64,000 nt of DNA from Siphonodentalium dalli (GCA_032622095.1 CP136064.1:133183129-133247128); one strand, 5' to 3'; counted from the first letter of the stretch, positions 1-15,460 are shown. Translations and numbers: made by a program. Notes: generated by a model not told the origin, from the sequence alone.

Positions 1-321
1 TTGCTATAAAGCAATATCACATGTTATGACAATTTAGGTATTTCAAGGTAATTACCACTCGGATGTCCACAGAACCCCCGGTATTTATATTATACGAACC
101 GATAAAAATCTCGATAGGATCCCTACTGACAAAGATTGGCAAGAGTAATTTATTATTCACCACGAATAATAAATTACTCTTGCCAATCTTTGTCAGTAGG
201 GATCCTATCGAGATTTTTATCGGTTCGTATAATATAAATACCGGGGGTTCTGTGGACATCCGAGTGGTAATTACCTTGAAATACCTAAATTGTCATAACA
301 TGTGATATTGCTTTATAGCAA
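1..321. repeat. Perfect inverted repeat, 158-bp arms, 5-bp spacer
   Basis: Positions 1-158 are the exact reverse complement of 164-321, separated by ACCAC. The same 80-codon reading frame therefore appears on both strands and is an artefact of symmetry. The palindrome touches the window edge, so the true outer end and any target duplication cannot be seen. Perfect arms mean a very young foldback element, gene conversion, or an assembly fold-back error. Confidence 0.95.
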
Positions 322-1398
322 AATACGCCATTTAAGGTGTAACACGCATAACATATTTTTTTTTAGGGTGAAATCCTCATTAATCGCCGGGTGTACTCAT
401 TTTCTCACAACTTTGTAGTTCCGCCAATCTTCATAACTCATCTCACGAGTCACTAAACTAATCAATAACCTGGAAGCAAAATGGATTTCCACATTAAATT
501 GACCCAGTCAAATTGAGTCAATCACTGTGTCCAGAATTTGCAGTATTCCACTTCCGCCACTATGTTAAGCCAATCTGTCAACAGTATCACCACTGGTCAA
601 ATTGGAAACTAAGTCGGACGTATATATGAGAAAGAATCAGCATTATTATAGTATTTCCGAATCAATTGTTGAACAAACAGTCTAGTTTGTTTCCGTAAAT
701 ATGATTTAAAATTGATGTGTTATGCATATACCAGTAACGCTAAATGTTAGACTTCGGAACGATGCAAAAAGAATAAGAACGCGAAACGATCCGGAAAATG
801 AAATGAGTCGAATAGTTTATCTTCCGCTATTTTCAAGCATGCGAACACTCACAGTGCGGTTCTTCTATTGGTTAAAATCCGGTCAAGTGCCAGGAATTCC
901 CATCCATTATGATTCCGGTCACGTTCAAGGAGTTCCCATTAGTCGAGATATAGTCCGGTGCCATGTGTACCCCAGTAATTTTTCTCTGTAAAATCTAGTT
1001 TCTTTTGCTTTTTGCAATCATAAGGCAATTATACACAAGAAAAGTTTTGGTGCCATTTTTTCTGAGACCATTTAGGGTGAACATTTTCCGATTTTCGAAG
1101 GGTGGGGTCAAAATTTTGAAAAAAATGTTTTTTGGTTACATATGCACAACAAAGTATGGCATAATGCATAACAAAATAACCGTAGTGATGCCAGGAATCT
1201 ATTTAAGCCCATCCAAGAATCTTTCGTGAAGAATTGAGAAAACGCGGTTGGGTATATATGGAAATATTGGTGTTTTTCGACTAATTTTTTTATTTTTCAG
1301 GAAATTGTTATACAATATAACTTTTTGCCCTGTGACATATCAGAAATGATTAGAAGAATATTAACACAAGACACCTTAATATCTTAATGCATTATTAA
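322..1398. other. AT-rich intergenic DNA, no feature recognised
   Basis: Only short open frames occur (for example 722-991, plus, 89 codons), with no recognisable domain, splice context or repeat structure. I see nothing I can support here. Confidence 0.5.
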
Positions 1399-2232
1399 TC
1401 ACATACTTAAACAATTATATACATTCACATGGTTTACATAATTATTCATCATAGTCGCCGGAGTCTTCTTCAATATGTGCATCAATGTCAGTATTCTCAC
1501 AATCATCTTCAGACCCTTCATATAAACACATTTCGTACACCTCATCTGATGCTTGCGACATGAACAACAATTAGTTTTACATCGCCCTTTGCCACATGAA
1601 CATCTAACTAGTTGTAATACAGCATCGGGTGCAGGTTTCTGGCTTGATGTTTTTGGACGACATCGTTCACTGTCTTCATACCATCCATAGGCTAGCGGTG
1701 ATGGTACGCTTGGTTGTGCCACAAGATCATTGCACCAAACGATTCCTTGGTAGTGCGCCCGTAGAATGTGGTTTAACAAGACTTTGTATCCTGATTTAGA
1801 TGCATCTGTCCCGTTTAGCATCATTATGGTGTCTGGTTCTTCTGGTGTTGTTGACAGATGACTGGCACATCGTGAATTTCCTCTTGCGCCACTCTCTGTT
1901 GACACGATAACATCTCTGGTGCTTGTCTTGTAGTAATCAACAACTTTTTGTGCAAGATATTCTGTAAGACTTGATTTTGTTTTCGAATTGCTGAGAAACA
2001 CATTCAACCCAGATTGTATTGGGGTAGCGTCAACACATATATACTCTCGATTATCCTTCACAGACCCTTTTCGGCGATCGCGTGTGGCATTTTTAAGTGA
2101 ATCGTCTGTGTAATGGGCGAACACAACATGCACAGATTGATAACGGGGTGATTTTTGTTCCAGGAATCCAATTGCAAGGTCATTGCATGATGACATGTGG
2201 GATCCTTTTGGTATCTGATGAACCAGTGCCAT
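1399..2232 (-). pseudogene. 3' half of a multi-copy invertebrate orphan gene (EEADT/Cys-rich tail family), internally deleted
   Basis: The 277-codon frame resembles the C-terminal half of a family I remember as highly repeated in molluscs, cnidarians and amphioxus, with a PIN/FEN-nuclease-like domain of unproven function. Visible pieces, in order: an N-terminal block MALVHQIPKG with VVFAHYTDDSLKNATRDRRKG (residues 1-56); a block around SGLNVFL (74-80); EEPDT (131-135), where the family usually has EEADT; RAHYQG..W (159-166); PSPLAYGW (177-184); and a Cys-rich tail CSCGKGRC..CCSC....CTKC (211-235). Between about residues 145 and 152 the central segment with the usual SPDTDV and GCD blocks is absent, so the copy is internally deleted. 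Upstream coding continues in another frame (to about 2348), implying a frameshift near 2230. Codons after the Cys-rich tail look non-homologous. It is probably a dead transposon-like copy. The matching 5' half of the family lies at 19,969-22,910. Confidence 0.6.
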
Positions 2233-2476
2233 GCCATCTGTATACGGCTTATCACTGAAGGTTTCTCATGCATGTCACCAGAATTCCCAACTACACCTTT
2301 TACCGGACTGGGCCTCCGGATCGCAGTTCGACTTTTTATCCGTCCCAAAAATTCCCATTTCTATAAATAAAACGCCCATGGCCCATGTATACCAATAATC
2401 AGCGAAACATTACTATGTAACAGTTCCTACAGTGTTGTGTGCATCTATCCGATTGTTTCAAAACCGTGTCGATATC

Positions 2477-3454
2477 TAGAGGCGGACTGGCCGATCGGGA
2501 GACCGGGAAATTTCCCGATGGGCCGGAGGCCGGAAAAATTCTGATTGCACGTGATTTTCTATCAAGCGAGAATCCGAGGGTTTTTTTTACGGTTTGGGGG
2601 GGGGGGTATATGGGCCGCCCAACCACACCTTGGGCCGCAAATGAAACCGACGTGGGCCGCCACATGTGTTGTTTAACCAGCCGTGTATCCAATAAGATGG
2701 TACTCTTCTCACATAAATTCATGAGGGCAGAGGCGGACTGCATGGCCGATCGGGAGACCGGGAAAATTCCGGACGTGGGCCGCCACATGTGTTGTTTAAC
2801 CAGCCGAATTGGCTAATCGTAATTTTGACATTAAATGAACTTGTCGGCATCATATAACACCACGTAAAGACCCCATTAATCTCGAGATTTTAACGGTAAC
2901 TCCCAGCTGTAAATCCCAAAAAAAATCTTATGCACCCCTCCCCCAATTGAAATTTACAAGAAAATAGGAACGCTTCAGTTGATGCCAGTCTAGTTTATCG
3001 GATTCGAGATTTTCTTGTATAGTTTTCAAAATGTTCTCACCCCGGGCCGAACAACCATGAACAGCCCGGTGTGTCCTGGTCTCTTGTCCTTAGCCGTGTG
3101 CATTTGTCTGGAGTTAGACCGCTAGATGTTAGATTTTATGCAATTTTTCAGGTAAAAATATCTGAATGGTCTCATACCGGGAATATATAGAACCATGGTT
3201 TATGAATATATAGGATATTAGACCAGAGGTGCAAATGGAATTATGCAAAAACATGTATTTGGTCTGCATCTGATTCAAGGGGGGGGGGGTGCAAATGGAA
3301 TTATGCAAAAATATGTATTTGGTCTGATTCTGATTCAAGGGGGGGGTGCAGTTGGATTTTTCCAAGGTGGACTGTGGACGCCCCCCCCCCCCCAACAGAT
3401 GGGCCGGTATTATATTAATTTCCCGGGCCGGTTTCTTGGCCCAGTCCGCCTCTG
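2477..3454. mobile_element. hAT-like non-autonomous element, 978 bp, 8-bp target duplication
   Basis: The ends are (T/C)AGAGGCGGACTGG at 2477 and its reverse complement ending at 3454. Both are directly flanked by TCGATATC (2469-2476 and 3455-3462). An 8-bp duplication with a CAGRGGCGGAC-type end fits the hAT superfamily. An internal copy of the end starts at 2728, and a GACGTGGGCCGCCACATGTG block occurs twice (2649 and 2772), so the left part is duplicated or nested. Homopolymer G/C tracts are common inside. No transposase is present. Confidence 0.8.
3228..3352 (+). repeat. About 60-bp tandem duplication with terminal G-run
   Basis: Two copies of a unit starting GTGCAAATGGAATTATGCAA and ending in 7-10 G, followed by a third partial copy, all inside the hAT-like element. 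Confidence 0.75.
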
Positions 3455-3462
3455 TCGATATC

Positions 3463-4507
3463 GATCAACATTTGCACGAATATAGAATGTTCGACATAAA
3501 ATGATATTTAAAAAATAGTGTTATGTGTCCTATCATCCCTGACTATAAATTGTTATTTTTGTATTGACCGAATGAGATATGTGGTGCATGTTTTACCCGT
3601 GAACTCAATAATTCCATAACTATTATGAACGTGCTTAAGAAAAACGTAATATGATGGTGATATGTTGTATATACTCACTTGAGGCATAGTGGCCCGTATT
3701 CACCCTCAGTTCGTACTCCAAGGTTGCTAGAAAAGAAGACATGCATCTCGTGTCACTGATTTGTTTGAGGAAGTAGGCCCTCTGGAAATAAAAGGCTTGG
3801 GGCACCGTGACATATAACGTGAGTTGAAATCACTAAAGGAATCAATATCCGTGTCCCACTGGATAGAAACTGTATTGTGCAATTTCAAGTTTTGTATTAG
3901 TTGGAAACAATATTCTTCGCTACACTGTAATAACACCAGAACATTTAATCAGAACACTAAACTAACACTTAGCTATGGGGAATACTTAATAGGTGTTCTG
4001 ATATAGCTGAACACTATTGTTTGGCTAGAACACATGTGTTCTTTATATGAGAACACATTTTACACATCCGAAGCCTGTAACACTTAGAGAAAATTTAACA
4101 AGTGTTCTGGTGGCATAAATAGGACACATGTGTTCTGGAATGTACATGTATAAAATTAAGGAAAGTCAAAAATAAATAACATATTTATTCAGTATAAAAA
4201 AAATTTCATTCAAGGATGAACATGGGGAAAATAGGATTTATAAAACATTGTTCATTCACACTGTATTGAGTTTGGAGCATTTTCAATTTATTGTTAAAGA
4301 TACACAGTCGACAATGATGACTAATGATTCCGTATTAATATACAATAAAATGATGTATTACGTGATAAAAGTGATCGAACGAAGTATTTATTTCATTTTA
4401 GACAACATGCCATTGTTTTGTTATTTGCTATGCCTATTCCATTCCTGAATTCGAATTCGTATATATGCCCACAGTCACAGTGGCTAACCCGTACAAACAT
4501 ATAATTA
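3463..4507. other. AT-rich spacer with recurrent GAACAC/GTGTTC words
   Basis: From about 3,930 to 4,140 the words GAACAC and GTGTTC recur, including AGAACACATGTGTTCT near 4,027, suggesting an old hairpin repeat. No coding sequence is supported. Confidence 0.4.
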
Positions 4508-5200
4508 GAAGTCGCTTTCGCCAAGACGAAAAATTCTATTTTAGACCATAAATACTTCAGAATGATCAAAACAACACAATAAAAATAAAAATTCAGACGG
4601 GTAGATGGTTTCCCCACAACTATAAACGTACGTATAAATTGTACATACACTTTTGCCGATCACACGCGAGCTCCATTTGAGCGAAGGGCTCTTTTTTTTT
4701 TTATAAAAACAGCATTTGATCACTTCAGGAAATAGTTTTCTCGCAAAAATTCCCTCTTCAAATGTCATTTCAACACATATACAGCATTGTCGGACTTTGT
4801 TTATAGATACAAACGGCATTTGATCACTTCAGAAAATAATTTAATTTTCTCGCAACAATTCCGTCTTCAAATGTCATTTCAACACATATACAGCATCTGT
4901 CGGAAATCCCATTAAGTCGCTTTCGCCAAGACGAAAAACTCTATATTTAGAACATAAATACTACAGAAGGATCAAAACAACACGATAAAAACACGTTTTC
5001 AGACCGGTTAGGCGGTTTCCCCACAGCTATAAACGTAAGTATAAATTGTCAATACATATTTGCTGATCGGAAGCGGCCTCCATTTGAGCGAAGGGCTCTT
5101 TTTATAGATAAAAACAGCATTTGTGCACTTCAGAAAATAATTTTCTCGCAAAAATTCCCTCTTCAAATGTCATTTCAACACATATACAGCATTGTCGGAA
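4508..5200 (+). repeat. Tandem repeat, period about 406 bp, with a third partial copy
   Basis: A unit beginning GTCGCTTTCGCCAAGACGAA occurs at 4508 and 4914. Both copies contain a CCATTTGAGCGAAGGGCTC segment and end in a block TCAAATGTCATTTCAACACA. That end block also occurs alone at about 4,868-4,887. Confidence 0.8.
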
Positions 5201-5269
5201 ATCCCACTATAAATCCCACTATCCCACTATAAAGGCCGTTATGTGTCCAACATATATTGACACTATTTG

Positions 5270-5350
5270 GCTGGGGTGTATTCACAATCTGAAAGTAGAG
5301 ACTATTTATTTGGACACCCCACTCGTCAGTCGCTGTACGCCTAGTTGATT
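5270..5350 (+). repeat. Inverted partner of 9385-9460
   Basis: The segment around GAGACTATTTATTTGGACA and CGCCTAGTTG is found inverted at 9385-9460. The pair lies outside the 6684-9272 element and may be remnants of an older element into which it inserted. No target duplication was identified. Confidence 0.6.
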
Positions 5351-6683
5351 AAGTTGCTGATTACTAGTTGTCAAAAATATGTACGTCAAGTTGTGATGAT
5401 GGGATTTGTGTGCACAAAGATGAAACCATGAATTAGGTTTTCATGTTAGACATGTTCAGCCTCCCGATCGTCATTATTAACCTTCAATCACACAACGAAG
5501 GCACTGTTCCATTCCACATCCGTTTTCCGATTTCTCGACAAAATGTGTTCTTATTCAAGCACCGAACGTAACTATGTTTATCATTAGATCCGTGCCGAAA
5601 TGTTTAAGTATATTTTAGATCTATTTTAAAATGTATTATGACATTACTACTGAGTTACATGATGTAGTCCATGGAAAAGCATGGTACGCAATTGAATTAT
5701 TCTGCTCTACATGTATACATATAAATCATATTACTTCTCAAGTTTTCCGGTGACTCACTATCTTTTCAATATATGTACCAAAACATTTCAAATAAAATAA
5801 ATTAAACATAATATAATAATGTAGAATTAAACTTATTAAAAAAACATAAATCCTGAAGGCTTGAATGTTCGTTATCAGTGGTGTGATTTGTTGGTAGGAA
5901 ACTGAAATATGCTTGTACAACCAAAATCGACACCGCATGACATCTCCCTTAACGGGGTACTTCCGAACATAGCACACTTTTTCAGATCGATAATATGATC
6001 AGGAGACATATTTAGGCATAGTGAACCATAAGATCGATGCAGACTTTCTATCGTTGTTTCTCCAGTTAACGAAAATTGACAATTGCGATATTGTCGTCCC
6101 AATTGTGACACACTATGTCTTATCCACACATATCTTAGCCAGGTCTACTTATTTTATTGGAGACACTGGGTTTAAAATATGGGCATATATTATAAATATC
6201 CCTGTATCCATGGACTGTGTGGTGTGCGAGCGCTATCTACCCCCCCCCCCCATTGTTTTGGGTTTCTAATATGGATCTAAATCGAACTACCAATGGGCAG
6301 GGTGGGGGGTTTTTTGGGACTATTTTTCTCGAATAGTTTGTCTGTGAGTTTCTGCCGGAAAATTCCAACCCAAGAGGTGCAGCTAGCTAGCACTTAAATT
6401 GTTGGACTTTACGGGACTGGTCGGTCGATATTCATGTAGTGATACATAAGGATGCATTCGCAGTCACGACCCCTTCGTCACATCACCACAAATATAAGGC
6501 GATGGTGCACATACGGCCTGTAGTTTTTATTAGTAAATTCCCACGTATACACAATTTCATCACATAATATAACAAACATCCCCCACCCCCAAATACAGTT
6601 TTGTTACTTGCGCAGTCGAATAAAAGTCTCTAAGCATTAATAAGAATACCTTGTTTGATTCAGACAGAGTCTATACGTTCAAT

Positions 6684-9272
<2,589 letters not shown>

Positions 9273-9384
9273 GTTCAATGACGTGACATTACGAAGATTA
9301 TTAGTTATGTTTAAATGGGTTGAAAGGAACATATCATTACAGTACGATTAATGTACAACGTCGCAACTGGTGATTGTCGTCGTA

Positions 9385-9460
9385 CACAACTAGGCGCACA
9401 GAGACTGACGAGTGGATGTCCAAATAAATAGTCTCTATTTTCAGATTGGGTAAATTCGCC
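9385..9460 (-). repeat. Inverted partner of 5270-5350
   Basis: Reverse-complement relative of 5270-5350, sharing the GGCGCAC..GACTGACGAGTGGA..TCCAAATAAATAG stretch. The flanking 9,460-10,170 has no other feature I can support. Confidence 0.6.
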
Positions 9461-10334
9461 CCATGGATATTCGACTTTGTTTGCGAACTTTTTAAAGTAT
9501 CACTACACCCAGTGATGCGGGAAACGACACTTCCCTCGGCTGATAGAGATTTGTCGCTACCAAGTGAATCTAAGGGCCTTGACCAATCAAATTCACACAT
9601 TTAAGTGAAAGCGAAAGTAGTTAATTATATGTGTATACCAGCATCTTTTCCATAATAGACCATCGCCAGGAATCCCGGTCGTTCCTCGACCCAATCTGTC
9701 AGGAAATGAATTTGTAGCCATGAAGTTCTGCTCATAAATATATCGGGTATTTGGTCCCCGCAGTGACGCTTGGAATGTGACCTGTTGGTGTAAACATACA
9801 TAAGTATTACTTGTAACACATGGATAATGTATTCCAATGCCATTAGCATCAACAGCAGACTGCAGCAGTGCTTTTGACGTCAATAAATATTAAATCTGCA
9901 TGCCGTGGTTTATTTCTAAATCCTCGAATGGAACATATAGCGCCCATAAACAATATGTTAAGATTTACATCAAACCGGGCTTAATCTGATGAAATGTTAT
10001 CTTACACCAAACCATGGGCATCATGCAGCCTAATATTCACGACTGCGTATTATCGCCACATAAATAACAATATTATTTAAGTTGTACTTTGCGCTTTGTC
10101 CGTCATAAATGATGGGTGACAAACATGACATGCAGGAAAATCGTGTGCATAATTGGTAAATTATTAGTGACCCTTCTATGGGCGGCCATTCGGTCGGAAA
10201 TTACACGAAATAAAAGTTAATGGTGGTTTGTGAAAACAATAACAATCTAGTCTCCAGTTTCAAACGACTAGTCGTTCTTGGATTCAATAAGAGACAGTTC
10301 GTTTTAATAGATATAGATTCATAATCAATGTTGA

Positions 10335-12673
10335 CCTTGGTTTGATGGTACCTGCAGAGACGCGCGTAAAACATACCGAAAAGCTAGACGCGTTGATGAT
10401 GCAATAAGTACCGATTCCTCAAAATCACGATTAAGACTAGCTGCGAGAGAATACAAGCGTGCGCTCAACCGAGCAATGAGAATCCACAGAGAGAATATAT
10501 CACGGGAAGTTTCAAAGTTGAAATACGAAAACCCGAAACAATTTTGGAAGAAAATCGGTAGTGGTCGGAAAACGACGACTACACCGATCAGCCTTGAATC
10601 GTTATATATTTATTTTAAAAATCTGAATGCGTTTGAGCACAGCGAAGATGGGACATTCCTCCAACCAATTAACCTCAACTCTGATGAGGATAACACAGAG
10701 CTCAATAAACCAATTAATGAAGAAGAAATAAAGTCTGCTATCCGAAGTCTTAGAAATAATAAATCGTGTGGGGAAGATGAAGTATTAAATGAATATATCC
10801 GTGCATCAGCCGGAAGTATCATTGATATTCTAGTTTGCCTGTTCAACCTTATATTAGACACAGGTTACATACCCGATTCGTGGACTATTGGAACGATTGT
10901 ACCGATTTATAAAAATAAGGGAGATAAGTCAGACCCAAAAAATTATAGGCCAATAACAATTTTAAGTTGTTTTGGAAAGGTTTTTACCAAAGTATTGACG
11001 ATTCGTCTAACAGACTTCACAACAAAGAACGGTATTATGTCTGAAACACAAGCAGGATTCAGACATGGCTATTCAACGTTAGATAACATATTTGCAATAC
11101 ACTTATTGGCCAAAATGACAGGAATGCTGAAAACAAGACTTTATTGCGCATTCATAGATTTCGAAAAAGCGTTCGATAAAGTTTGGAGAAAAGGCCTTTG
11201 GCATAAATTGATAAAATCTAGAATAACTGGAAAAACTCTCAGAGTAATAACTAATCTGTATAATGATATCAAGTCGTGCGTGCAACACCAAGGTGCTAAA
11301 TCCCAATATTTTGAGTGCCTCTCAGGGGTTAGACAGGGCGGAAACCTCTCACCCCTTCTTTTTTCCATCTACCTTAATGACCTGGACACTTTTCTCGCCG
11401 AACAAGGCACGAAAGGTCTTAGTACCATCTCAGATGAAATTTCCGCGAAACTACACACATATGTTCAATTATTTGTCCTTCTATACGCAGACGACACAGT
11501 AGTTATGGCAGAGACAGCGGGAAAACTGAAAAAGCAGCTTTTATCATTTGAAAGATATTGTGATATCTGGAAATTAACAGTAAACGCAGACAAAACAAAA
11601 ATTGTAATGTTCTCTAAACACGGTTTACCAAAAAATGCACAATTTAAACTCGATGGTAAAAGTATCGAAGTGGTTAAAAACTTCAATTATCTCGGAATTA
11701 TTCTCTCGAAGACGGGAAAATTTGGAGAAGCCAAGAAAAATTTGGCTTCTAAAGGCATGAAAGCAATGTACTCTGTTATATCGAAAGCCCGTAAACACTG
11801 CTTGAGTATAAAAAACCAATTCGAATTATTTGATGCACAAGTAGTGCCAGTACTCCTCTATGGGTGTGAGGTGTGGGGCCATGAAAATTGTGCTATTATT
11901 GAGAATGTTCACCGACAATTTATGAAGCACTTATTGCGACTAAAACCTTCGACGGCTGACTACATGGTTTATGCAGAAACTGGCCGAATGCCATTAGAAA
12001 TTTTAATTAAAACACGAATGATTAAATATTGGTGTAGAGTAGTTAACATGGATGAAAAGCGATATTCTAAAGTACTATATCAGTTATCACGCACGTTATC
12101 AGACGATTCAAATCACATCAGTTGGGTGAGTTCCATTCGTCACACCTTAGAGTCATGCTCCCAAGCTCATATATTTGATAGCGACATTGCGACAAATGTA
12201 GACCAACTTATCGAGTACGTGAAATGTAGTCTGATTAGCAAATTCAGATCGAACTGGGAAGCAGATCTGCAAAAATCTAGCCGGGGGAAAATATATCAGA
12301 TATTCAAACATGATATCTCATTGAAAGCTATCTAGACACTCCAAATGAATTTAATAGAACGATATTATGTAAATTTAGAACATCAAATCACCATTTGCCA
12401 GTGGAAACCGGTCGCTGGAATGGTACAGATCTAAGGGAACGAACATGCCCGCTATGTAGATATAACAGACTAGGAGACGAATTCCATTACCTATTTGAAT
12501 GTGAAGCGCTTGAGCGCGAGAGAAAATGTCATATATCAAAAGAATACCTGAATAGACCAAACATTACAACAATGCATGAACTTCTCAATGTACAAAACCC
12601 ATGCCAAATACGGCGTCTATGCAAATTTATACATACCATTTTTAAGAGGTTCGACGAAAATCCGCCTGGTTGA
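10335..12673 (+). pseudogene. LINE-A ORF2: reverse transcriptase and C-terminal zinc-knuckle region, frameshifted near the end
   Basis: The frame is open from 10,335 (PWFDGTCRDARK, the usual linker after the endonuclease) to a stop at 12,335. The first Met is at 10,476 (619 codons). RT blocks: PKNYRPITIL, AGFRHGYSTLDN, FIDFEKAFDKVW, SGVRQGGNLSPLLFSIYLND, and catalytic YADD (11,483-11,494), then FNYLGIIL and LLYGCEVWG. The C-terminal module FRTSNHHLPVETGRW..CPLC..GDEFHYL..C lies one frame over (12,337-12,673), so a single frameshift sits at about 12,330. The endonuclease is missing through 5' truncation. The long clean RT frame means a fairly recent insertion. The family is Jockey/CR1-superfamily-like; clade not resolved. 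Confidence 0.9.
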
Positions 12674-12873
12674 CATATACCATCTGAACTATTTAGTATT
12701 TGATACGTATTAAACATTTCGAGTACATATAATATTCTAATCGTAACTACATGATCTCCAATGCCGCCATACATTTGTACATATTGTATATATATATACT
12801 TGTTACCAATTTTTGTATATAAGTTATGTTAATCTCCATACGCATCTGTCATGTGTCATGAGAATAAATCATT
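10337..12873 (+). mobile_element. 5'-truncated LINE (LINE-A) inserted in the foldback arm
   Basis: The boundaries come from the uninterrupted sister arm near 18,510. Left host sequence ends ..CAATGTTGACC and host sequence resumes ACCGATGC after ..GAGAATAAATCATT. Only ACC is duplicated, as is common for CR1-like LINEs with little or no duplication. Length is about 2.54 kb: the 3' end of ORF2 plus a short AT-rich 3' UTR ending GAGAATAAATC. Strand and truncation follow from the RT frame. Confidence 0.85.
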
Positions 12874-13882
12874 ACCGATGCAAAATTAATGTTCCATTAT
12901 AATATAATAGTATTCATTGTTCAACTAATATCTAATAACACACACACTTAGTAAGATTCGCGCATATTCAATAAACGTACATTCCGTTTCAATAGCCATA
13001 TATTATATTCTTAATCAATAAAGATATTTCAAAGCAATAGACGATTTCCCACGAGCAATGATTATCGTTATCAAACTAATAGACCTTAGTGTCATTATTA
13101 TATTTAATAGATATAAATTATCACCAATGCACAATTAATAACGTTCTATTTAAATGCAATAGGTTTCGTATTCGAATCAATATCTAACAGCGGAATGAAC
13201 TATTTTCGGTCAAATCAATGACTAGAAATGCAGAATTAATAACTTCCGTTTACAAATCAATAATCAATTCTTGAATTAACGCTAGGGGCGCTGGCCACCA
13301 ATTTTGCTCGAGTCACCTAACCGCAAAATCCATGACGTCAACATGGGATATCCCCACGAGCAACAAAAAATGCATGTTCTCGCACATTTTCGCGTCAGAA
13401 AGTGACCCTGAACATGAAAACTGCGATGATATACGGACTGTGGACTATATACTGCACCTGTAGCAGATACAGAAGATGCATTTGAGAGCTTGTTTTTAAA
13501 TATTGGCCCATATTACATGAAGCAGAATGCCGACGAAGATCTGAAGATAGTCACGAAGACAGCTAGACTGTAGACAGAAATTCAGTGCCAACAATCATTG
13601 AATCGATCCAATTATACAACCAGACAACCAATCAATTTATCAATGCCATTCATTGTTGACGACGATTGTCATAATAACTGACTGTTATTCAACTTATTCT
13701 ACAAATGAAGAATCTATATCTAATTCTAAAAAAAAAAATTCTAAGACCCAAGGAAAATTAAGGGCTTTGTGGACCCAATTTTTCCAAATAAAGGATTCTG
13801 TTCATATATATTAGTAATCATAGAAACCATGCCCATTGATGCAACATTTGAAGATTATACTTCATGGTGGATTATGTTAGAA

Positions 13883-14563
13883 ATACAAAATGTGAACTTT
13901 ATTGAGATTTAAAAAAATTACATTTACAGGCAATGGTCCAAGAAAAACAAAGTCCATATCTAAGAATAAAATATGGGAATATGTACTGAACACTGTGATG
14001 AATGATGTACTACCAAAAAAATATTATATTTCTTGAGCGTTCTTTGAAAAAATTACTTTGAACCAGTTGTTGACATATGATATACTAACTTCACAATATG
14101 GTTGCATAAGAGCCAGCAGTTTATGTGTCAACTTTCAATGGCTTATATCCAGTCTGGTGTGAATAGCGTTTAGCTGGTGTCAGGATAATCACTCATGTGG
14201 AAGTTGAGTGAGTGATGACATACTTACTAGAAATAGTATGATAGTCTGGCAGGGTTTTGATTGAGGCTTATCATTCTATTGTCAACAGAGTTCACAGCAT
14301 TACACTGGCCACTGCTTAACCCATACCTTCTAGCACACACACAGCCAATGTTTAAGCAAGTATATATCATTTGTCAACAACTGGTTCAAAGTATTTTTTT
14401 CAAAGAACGCCCAAGAAATATATTTTTTTTTTGTAGTACATCATTCATCACAATGTTCAGTACATATTCCCATATTTGATTCTTGGATATGGACTTTGTT
14501 TTTCTTAGACCATTGCCTGTAAATTTTGTTTTTTTAAATCTCAATAAAGTTCACATTTTGTAT
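13883..14563. repeat. Foldback repeat, about 204-bp arms
   Basis: The left arm, 13,883-14,086 (starting ATACAAAATGTGAACTTTAT), matches the reverse complement of 14,359-14,563 with small differences, including A/T-run length. It is nested in the giant foldback. No clear target duplication. Confidence 0.85.
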
Positions 14564-14923
14564 GATGTTGATGTATCACTGTCAGTCTCTATAACTCATT
14601 CACTGTCAGTGTTACTGTGATCGTCACTGTTCCCAGTGTGGCAGGGAGTGTCTGTAAAAATCCGGTGGAGAACTTAGGAGGTGTGTAACAAGTACTAACA
14701 ACACCGTAAGATAATCTTTCGATCTACTGCGTACTAGCACTGTATATTACGACAACTTCTTCTTAATTTAAAAACCGTCTTGAACAGTCAGATGCTGATT
14801 CTAGCTATCGGTAACACTCAATGTCTGAAGGATTTATATTAGATATGTATTATATTTTCTAGACGTGTCGTGGGATAGGATTCTGGAATATTGATCGAGT
14901 ACACATGACAGTGGCACGAAGAG

Positions 14924-15001
14924 CACTTCAGAACTCAATCATAAGCCAACACTTCAGAACTCAATCATAAGCCAACACTTCAGAACTCAATCATAAGCCA
15001 A
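14924..15001 (+). repeat. Minisatellite, 26 bp x 3
   Basis: Three consecutive copies of CACTTCAGAACTCAATCATA plus AGCCAA. Confidence 0.95.
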
Positions 15002-15223
15002 CCAGAACAGAGTTCATGCAACTTACAGAGTGCATTATATATATTGTGACTATATAAATGATATACAACTATAGTGACTTCTTCATTATTTCACTATCCG
15101 ATACCATAACTATTGTCGTTCCATACCATATTTTTTGGTTGTTACATACCGGATTGTTTGGTTACTTTTTTTATCTCGTGTTTTGTAGAAAATCATTTAT
15201 TTGTTTCCCTGTGGTGTGACATA

Positions 15224-15333
15224 CATGTACAGTAGTAACATGGTACAAAATGACCAATTGATTTCCTACATGGTACGAAACGACTAAACAATAAGGTACA
15301 AAACTACCAAAAATATGGTACGAAACTACCAAA
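15224..15333 (+). repeat. Degenerate TGGTACGAAAC repeats
   Basis: Short words of the form TGGTACRAAAYNACYAA occur several times here. Scattered relatives, including inverted ones, lie at about 15,110-15,160, 15,710-15,770, 16,450-16,500 and 17,450. Confidence 0.55.
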
Positions 15334-15460
15334 AATGTTGGGGTCAGGGACAAAAAGTGGAAGGGGCAAAACATTCCACACCGCATTAACCTGGGCAATG
15401 ACGAGTCACCCTGTTAGTTATATAGTACATGTACAGGTATTTATATAGGAAATTTCTTCG

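Noticed and set aside
17-305. Identical 80-codon frames on both strands
   Set aside because: A direct consequence of the perfect palindrome; no domain or start context.
2399-2816. 125- to 129-codon frames on both strands
   Set aside because: They lie in the duplicated left part of the hAT-like element and mirror each other; no transposase motif.
4020-4045. AGAACACATGTGTTCT as a steroid-receptor response element
   Set aside because: Half-site spacing is 4 rather than 3, and the same words recur nearby as part of an old hairpin repeat.
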